Positions 57,791 through 64,000 of a stretch of DNA of 64,000 nucleotides are shown in pieces. The DNA is from Talinum fruticosum. Taxonomy: Eukaryota > Streptophyta > Magnoliopsida > Caryophyllales > Talinaceae. The notes below the pieces were generated by a model, which saw nothing but the letters and a program-made list of their open reading frames with translations, was not told the origin of the DNA and made no database searches. Both the position numbers and the translations under genes were made by a program. Position 1 is the first letter of the stretch; each line of letters opens with the position of its first letter. Location of the stretch: positions 682,001 to 746,000 of the forward strand of contig JAITYX010000089.1 in NCBI GenBank assembly GCA_021018815.1, given 5' to 3'.

Positions 57791-58244
57791 CATCAAATAA
57801 ATTTTTTAAAAAAAAAAGAAGACGAGAGTAGGTTTGCTTGGATTAAAGGACTAATTTATTTGAGAGGAATTAATTTGATCTATATCAAGAAATTAGGGGT
57901 TTATTTATTTTACCTCCATAATTGGGAAGAAGAGACTGAAGTTAAAAACAAACAAAAAGAGGGTTAATTTAGTTAATTACCTTTTGTGAGATGCGACGTC
58001 GTCTTAGGGTAAAAAACAAAGGTTAGAATAGGGATGATGATAGAATATTCCCTGATAAGACGCGGCTGCTTTGTTTAAGGGTCAGACTTGATCGTGTCTT
58101 CATAATTTACCTTTTTATTATTTTAGTAATTGACTTTGGCTGTCCATTGAATTGAAGCTTTCAACTCCATATTTGGTGCCACTTTATGCCCTAATCTAAT
58201 GGAACGTCCCAAATGTTGCTCGGATTCAGACACAACCCCACTTC

Positions 58245-58430
58245 TTTGACTAAAGTCCGGTTCGTTTTTGTGTTTATAACAACGTTTATGACAAAACAAC
58301 AACTTGTAATGCCTCGTAATTACTTCTAACAACTCGTAACAACGGGCAACAACTAATCATAACTGCTCATGATAGTTATAAACGCTCGTAATAATTAGAA
58401 AATAAACAAGTTTAATTTGAGATAATTAAA
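58245..58430. repeat. MITE-like repeat related to the 47.0 kb copy
   Basis: It begins GGTTCGTTTTTGTGTTTATA and is rich in AACAACTCGTAACAAC, TAATGCCTCGTAATTAC and GTTATAAACGCTCG words. These are inverse complements of the GAGCTGTTA / GTTATAAACG words at 47.04-47.29 kb. Confidence 0.35.
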
Positions 58431-60520
58431 AATGCTAAGATTTACTAATAAGTGACAAAGACCCATAAAGTAAATGACTTGTGTAGCTATGTACATGCTC
58501 TTGTGGGTATTAGTTAATTTAATCGTTAGAGTTTTTAAGAAGATGTTGCTAGAGACCAAATTTTGAATTCCAATTATGTCAGCCTTCGTACTTCCTTTGA
58601 CAAAAAAAAAAAAAAATGTCAGACATGTATACCACGACCACACCTATTTGTATATAAGTTAAGTGAGATATGCAACGAGAAGTCTATTACACTACACAAG
58701 TGATACACACCCTAACACAATAAATACTATTACATTAACTTCTTAGCCAAAACTGCAGCTAAATTATCTAAAATATTCAAAATTTTCGTTTATGCATTTT
58801 GTTGTTGAAAATATCATTGAAATTCTTTTATCAAACCAATACAAAAATACAATTAGAAAATTATTGCGAGTAAAATTTAAATAATAATTTTGAAAATTTT
58901 AATAATAATTTTGGGAAAGAACACATAAATTATTTAAGTTCACTCTCCTATCAACTTTCCCTAAAAAATGGAAACCTTTTTCACACTCAAATGAAAACCC
59001 TAAATTTGTAGTACGTATATATTAATTTTCCTACCGACCATTGAATAATCACATAAATTCAACCTTATATTAATATTATCATAATTAATTAAATTAGCTT
59101 GTGAATGGCATTATTATTGAAGCTAAGAAATATGCCATTGGTCTCTTGACCCTCGACCCTTGTTGGATCACATTGGTTTTCTTAATTGCTTAGTTAGAGA
59201 TTCTCCACCATAATTATACTTTAATTAATCATTATTATACTAATTTCCACCACCTAAACCCTTTGATTTGATTGTTGTTCATGCCCACACCAAAAGCATA
59301 TCGGATTTTCTTCTACACACCAAATATGTAGCTTCAAAAAATATATAATTTTCGCAAGAACATTATTATGTTGTATGATAATTAATTAAATTTGACAACA
59401 ATTTTTGTTATGTGAACATAATTATGTCATATGGAGTCGGACTACCATGCGGGGACCTTGAGCTCAACTTAACTTTGGCGTCGTTGATGAATCCGTCGGA
59501 TCGGTTAAGTTGGTTGAATGTTTATCGGGTTAGTAAATCTAATTTTAATAAAAGTTAAGCTTATAAACTCGACTGAGTTATATATATATACACCGTATAT
59601 CCTTCATTTCAAACCTATCATTTTCAAAAGACAATATCTTTTTTTGGACCACACAATCTAGAAGTCATACATACAAAAAGAAAAAACTATTGAGATGGAT
59701 TTCAAATATAAGAAAACAACACAAATTCAAAAAGCAATATGCAATTGTGCATGCAACATAATGAATATTTTTTTTCCATAATTGTTGTTTTTAAAATAAA
59801 TCTTGAGAGGAGATGCCATAAATATAAGTACACAAATTCTTATATGTGACCTTGAGACAAGTGGCATTTTGAATGTTCTAATTAATATGCCTAATAACTT
59901 ATGTTAGAAGGAGTTCTTAATTTGGGGACGACTTTTATTAGAGTTAGTCCGAACTTTTAGATGAGCACTGCCTCACCTAAGACTTGTTAATATAAGCATT
60001 ATAGTAAAACTGTGTTTTTTTTTCTTTCACAATAAAAAAATAAATAAAAATGTAAAGAGAAATGGGAAAGGTCAAAGAGATCTCCAAGGTGTTGGTAAAG
60101 AAATAGAGTTGAGTTTTTCATGTGATGTCAACTACCCTTTGTATATAATACCTACACTTGGACTTATTGATAGGGCCAATTGTTATATAGTCATTAAGTT
60201 TAGTTAATTAAGGTTTGAAATAAACTCGCCAATCTATATTCAACACGTTGATATAGAAAGGTCCATTTCAGATTACACCACAGTAAGCAAAAACGTCAAC
60301 GGGATAATTAGTTAACTATCTAAACGTGATTAGCATAATTTCTCTCACCAAAAACCCAAAAAAATAATCTCAACGTGAAAATTTCAGGATATAATAACTG
60401 ACTGTGTGCATATATACATTTCGTCACCAAAGCTTGAATTCCAAGATATTACACTCCATGCTCCTATTTTCTAGCCTACTGTTTAAATTTTTAGTGAGAC
60501 AATTTCCTTATAAATTGTAC

Positions 60521-60611
60521 AAATGAGTTGGAGTAAGTTTTGAGTCTAAAAGGACATACCACACCAATTGGTGTGGTATGTCCTCTTTAGATTTTCAAAC
60601 CCAACTGCTAT
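60521..60611. repeat. 34 bp perfect palindrome within a longer imperfect hairpin
   Basis: AGGACATACCACACCAA (60551-60567) is followed immediately by its exact inverse complement (60568-60584). Outside, GAGTTGGAGTAAGTTTTGAG / CTAAA pairs imperfectly with CTTTAGATTTTCAAACCCAA, extending each arm to about 40 bases with no loop. Confidence 0.85.
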
Positions 60612-60799
60612 CTCCTAAGATGAGGGCCCTGATTGAGTAACTCATATTTACTTTTGCACTGAGGATATAAATGCCAAATGAGTCATGACTGTCAAGAGAG
60701 AACTACATAATAAGAGACAAATGAGTTTTTTTCCCCAATGGGTAAAAAGGTACATGAAAAAAACTTAGGTAACCCTTTTTATAAAAGTTCTATCTAAAT

Positions 60800-61140
60800 T
60801 ATCATTTGTTATAATAGACGAAAGAAATGGAGAGGGGGAATAACCACACGTAGATGGGGAAGGGACTGAATGCGTAAAATATGCCAGTCAATCAGCTGCA
60901 CTATTTGCTTCTCTCGTAGATATGATTCATATTGTACCCTATGAAATTCCTCATAAGATGAACAATGTCTTTGATAATAAAGTCGACTTGCCACGATGGT
61001 TGAATAATTCCTTTAATGACATCAACAATAATTTTGTTATCACCCTCGATCCGTAGTCGCTAGATGTTAACTCGATAGCTTCCTAAATCCCAAACCTAAT
61101 GACGGTAGTTTCAGCAACTATAATAGAAGTCTGACCCAAG
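60800..61140 (-). pseudogene. Decayed LINE-type RNase H (RVT_3) domain
   Basis: Read on the minus strand, two frames together give IIVAETTVIRFGI, stop, EAIELT, then RLRIEGDNKIIVDVIKG, IIQPSWQVDFIIKDIVHLMR and NFIGYNMNHIYERSK, then, frameshifted, NSAADWHILRIQ. This is the pattern of the RNase H-like domain at the C terminus of plant LINEs and related proteins (IEGDNK..DVI, HIYREAN.AADW). At least one stop and two frameshifts make it non-functional. Confidence 0.7.
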
Positions 61141-61437
61141 AGACAAATAAGGTACAATACACACAGTAACACTAGTGAAGTAGTGAGTAGTGACATGTAT
61201 TATATATATATATATTCTCCTTCTCTTTTATATTAAAAATTCATATATATATGAATATTTAAAAGTAAAATTGGTAAAAAGTTGAAGGTTCATAACTAAC
61301 ATAAATTATAAAATAATTCATGGTGATTGAATTTTCATAGTGAATTTGAAAGCTCAACTATATATAAGTTGAGGGGAGTTGTAAAAATATATAGTTGAAT
61401 GACTTGGGACAAAAAGTTTGATAACTGTCCATATATA

Positions 61438-61439
61438 AA

Positions 61440-61470
<31 letters not shown>

Positions 61471-61471
61471 T
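61438..61471. repeat. (ATT)n microsatellite, about 11 units
   Basis: This is an uninterrupted ATT trinucleotide run in intergenic DNA. Confidence 0.9.
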
Positions 61472-63104
61472 TAAAAAATGAATATTATTTTTAATTTACT
61501 CATATCATTTTCATCAACCAAACATGGATGTGTGTGAATTGTGATGATTGGTGACTAGTGGTGTAGTCCATTGTGTAGTATATACACAACTACACTGTGC
61601 AAATATGCAATAATTTGGGTGTTTTTGAGAGGGAATATTCATGTAAAAAAATTCCCACTTTCAAGTTTCACAAATCACAAAGGTCATATTAAAGTTTTGT
61701 GTAATTTTTTATTTTTTGTTTTTTAAGGTAAGGAAAGCTACTATTCACCTTGTCCTTGTCCATGCTTTGATCTCATTGGTTGATTGTGGATGCAGAGAGG
61801 GATCATCGGACCCGACTTAGAGTCTATCGAAGTTACATAAAAATCATCATTTATTTCTTTTTCTGTTCGTTTCTATTTTTTTTTATATTACTCGTTTATG
61901 TTCGTTTTTATTTCTATTTCTACTCATTTTCTTTTATGCAACTTCGAATACGATCTTAATTCGATCAAAATATATGATTGATCTTGAACATGAACGAGTG
62001 AGAAAGAGGTGTGTTTGTTGCCCATTTTTCTCCTCAACAAGAAAAAAATGTATACACGCTAAAATTTGATATTGGAACATGAGGTCGACAGTTTTGACAC
62101 TTGAATATTGAAACTATGTCGAGTGAATTATATCCCTCGGTGAGAGTAAGGGATCCACTTCACCTAGGAGAGGGGTTTTGAGAGATGAGTGTATGTGCTT
62201 ATTGAGCAAAAGTAGGATGAATATATTCTTGACATTCCGATCCTTGTTTACGAGGGATCACATGATAAAAAAATATACATTTGTAAAATGGGTAGAGGTT
62301 AAGAAATTAAAAACACGAGAATTTTTTTCCTTTATAAATTTAATTTATCAGATCTTATTTCTTTATATTATGATACGTAATTATGTGTTTGTATGTATTC
62401 AAATCTCATCCAACACTTTCATTTTCAACCATTGCCATTGTGATCACAGGCAATTTAATTATGCAAAACGTGATGTGTGAATTGTGAAGTTTAGAAAATA
62501 TATATATACAAAAACAATAACAGAAGTGGCTAGTTTTGACTATATTCTCCACTTTTCTTTTTCTTTTTTTTTGTGGGGGCGGGGTGAGTACTATATTCCC
62601 TTCATTTAAAAAAAAAAAAAACTCTTTGACCATATTCCCTTTTTTCTTTTTAAAAGGGAACTTGGGATTGGAGGAGCTATTTTATATATTTAATCATGAA
62701 CTAGTGTTGTATTAAACAAAAAACCCACGGGCAGATTAAAAATCTCATATTAATGATAACATTTTAAAGTATCGAAAATGAATGACTGTTTTTTTTATAA
62801 AAAATTAAAATGAATATTTCATATGAAATTCAGTTGGATAATAATTGAAGAGATTTATTTCTATCAAAAAGTAACTTAAGAGATTTAATTAATTACTATT
62901 CTTGACTGACAAGATTGACTATGAAATTTCTGAATACTGAGAAAAACTATAAGAAAATATTTCTTTAAATTCATTTCATGTGTATTCTCATTTTTTAATA
63001 ATTTTTTAAAAAATTCCATGTAAATATTGATATAGACTCTATGTACTAAACTCTAATTTTATTTTTTTGGTCTAGAAGAGATATAAAGGACAATACTAAT
63101 GCTA

Positions 63105-63345
63105 ACAAAATTTCGTCGGATCCGATAATTCAAATTTGTCCGACACGAAAAAATTGAGTCCGAGTATGACTTTTTGTCCGAATTTTAAATTCGAACATCA
63201 AATTTTCCTATTTTTATTGTCCGAACGCGATTTTAACCCGAATTTATACATGACCGAATTGTCCGACCAGGAAAGAATCGGGTATCGGACAAAAAATTTC
63301 GTCCGATGACCGGTTTTTCCAACCCGATTTTGACCCAAACCTGAA
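63105..63345. repeat. GTCCGA-rich irregular repeat
   Basis: The word TTGTCCGA or TCCGA occurs at least eight times, interspersed with AACCCGA-type words (GTCCGACACG, GTCCGAATTT, TTGTCCGAACGC, ATTGTCCGACCAGG). It resembles the (TCGGGTNCGG)-style degenerate repeats found between plant genes. No coding content is seen. Confidence 0.5.
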
Positions 63346-63681
63346 TTTTGCCAGCGTTAGACAATGTAATACAATAGGAAAGAAATGAATCAAACATGAG
63401 ACTTAATGTATCCAAGACATCAGTGTTGACCGCTGGATTAAAATCTGATTGGTAAATCCACTCTAATTATTACCGTACCGATATTATTGTTACTGTAGTT
63501 ATATTGGGCCCAGTTGAAGGTCCCTCCTTCCTCAGCCCAAAGTGAAAAAGAAAAGAACTCATTGGACAAAGGCCTTCTAAATGAAAATATGGCCCAAATT
63601 ATTCCTACAAAGCCCATTGCAGAGTCAATACATATACCAACAAATCAATTTGGGGGAGTTTTGGGCCATTTGTTCTGAATG

Positions 63682-64000
63682 TCATGAGCCCAAAACAACG
63701 TAATCAGGCCTGACCAGTGAAGCCCACAGGACAAGGGTCACCACTACACTTGTTGTAATTCCGATTGGCGCCCACTTCAATGCAATTCTCTGCTCCAAAA
63801 TCAAAACCAAAATCTATCAATTTTTTTAAAATGTCTTTTTTCTGAAGAATTTGGCGATTAATTTGTTGGAAAATGAAGGGATGGGTGGTTCTACATCTAC
63901 TACATTGGAAAGAAATCTAGAATTTTTTTAAAAAAAAAACCCAGAAAAATGCAGCATACCTCAAGGCGTGGAGAACCCCATATGGGTGAAACAGCTTCAG
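63682..64000 (-). CDS. 3' end of an unidentified gene with a C-terminal membrane segment (partial)
   Basis: Two exons are proposed on the minus strand. One enters from beyond the window and ends at 63960 with donor GTATGC (frame EAVSPIWGSPRLE). The last exon, 63789-63682, follows acceptor GAGCAG. It encodes RIALKWAPIGITTSVVVTLV then LWASLVRPDYVVLGS and a stop, in phase. The hydrophobic stretch of about 18 residues (IGITTSVVVTLVLWASLV) would be a single C-terminal transmembrane helix. I do not recognise the family. The splice sites and clean phase support a real gene, but the evidence is short. Confidence 0.45.

Larger units (their letters stand above)
55505..63681. other. 8 kb AT-rich intergenic region upstream of MYB
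   Basis: This holds the MYB promoter (a GA tract at about 55613-55635 on plus) and then repeat-rich AT DNA with no intact gene. Specific repeats, a palindrome and a decayed RNase H fragment are listed separately. Confidence 0.45.

Overview
The window is nuclear DNA of a flowering plant, almost certainly a eudicot. The evidence is AT-rich intergenic sequence, short GT-AG introns, plant-specific gene families (CLE peptides, LAF1-type R2R3-MYB, MSBP-type MAPR protein), and telo-box/site II and E2F promoter motifs. I cannot name the species. Gene models were built by hand from reading frames, splice consensus and remembered family sequences. No search was run.

Layout. 0-11 kb: protein phosphatase inhibitor-2 (minus), head to head with ribosomal protein eL24 (plus), then CTF8 (minus). 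13-16 kb: two same-strand CLE peptide genes, one intact and one frameshifted. 17-26 kb: a membrane steroid-binding (MAPR) protein (minus, one frameshift), head to head with V-ATPase subunit C (plus). 27-39 kb: a complete 12-exon MSH3 mismatch-repair gene (minus). Its intron 3 holds a 3.4 kb composite TIR element with an internal ~325 bp tandem array. Its intron 10 holds a GC-richer stretch that reads like mitochondrial DNA. 40-44 kb: CFIm25 (NUDT21-type polyadenylation factor, plus), with a LINE 3' fragment in an intron. 44-64 kb is gene-poor and very AT-rich. It holds one LAF1/MYB18-like R2R3-MYB gene, several microsatellites, MITE-like repeats, a decayed RNase H fragment, a 34 bp perfect palindrome and, at the right edge, the 3' end of an unidentified membrane protein gene.

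Gene relations. The genes are mostly housekeeping and do not form a cluster with one pathway. CTF8 (replication clamp loading and cohesion) and MSH3 (mismatch repair) both act at replication forks, and both have E2F-type sites just upstream. The eL24 promoter carries the telo-box/site II combination typical of plant ribosomal protein genes.

Most notable observations. (1) Five single-base deletions, all in homopolymers, break MSH3 (three), MSBP and the second CLE gene, while all splice sites and all other codons stay intact. This points to consensus under-calling of homopolymers, or less likely to recent real lesions. (2) The composite element in MSH3 intron 3 has near-perfect termini and an 8 bp target duplication around two MITE copies and a tandem array. 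(3) A 5-base coding start exon is proposed for inhibitor-2. (4) A tandem CLE pair includes one divergent peptide. I found no convincing evidence of a wholly new multi-gene system.
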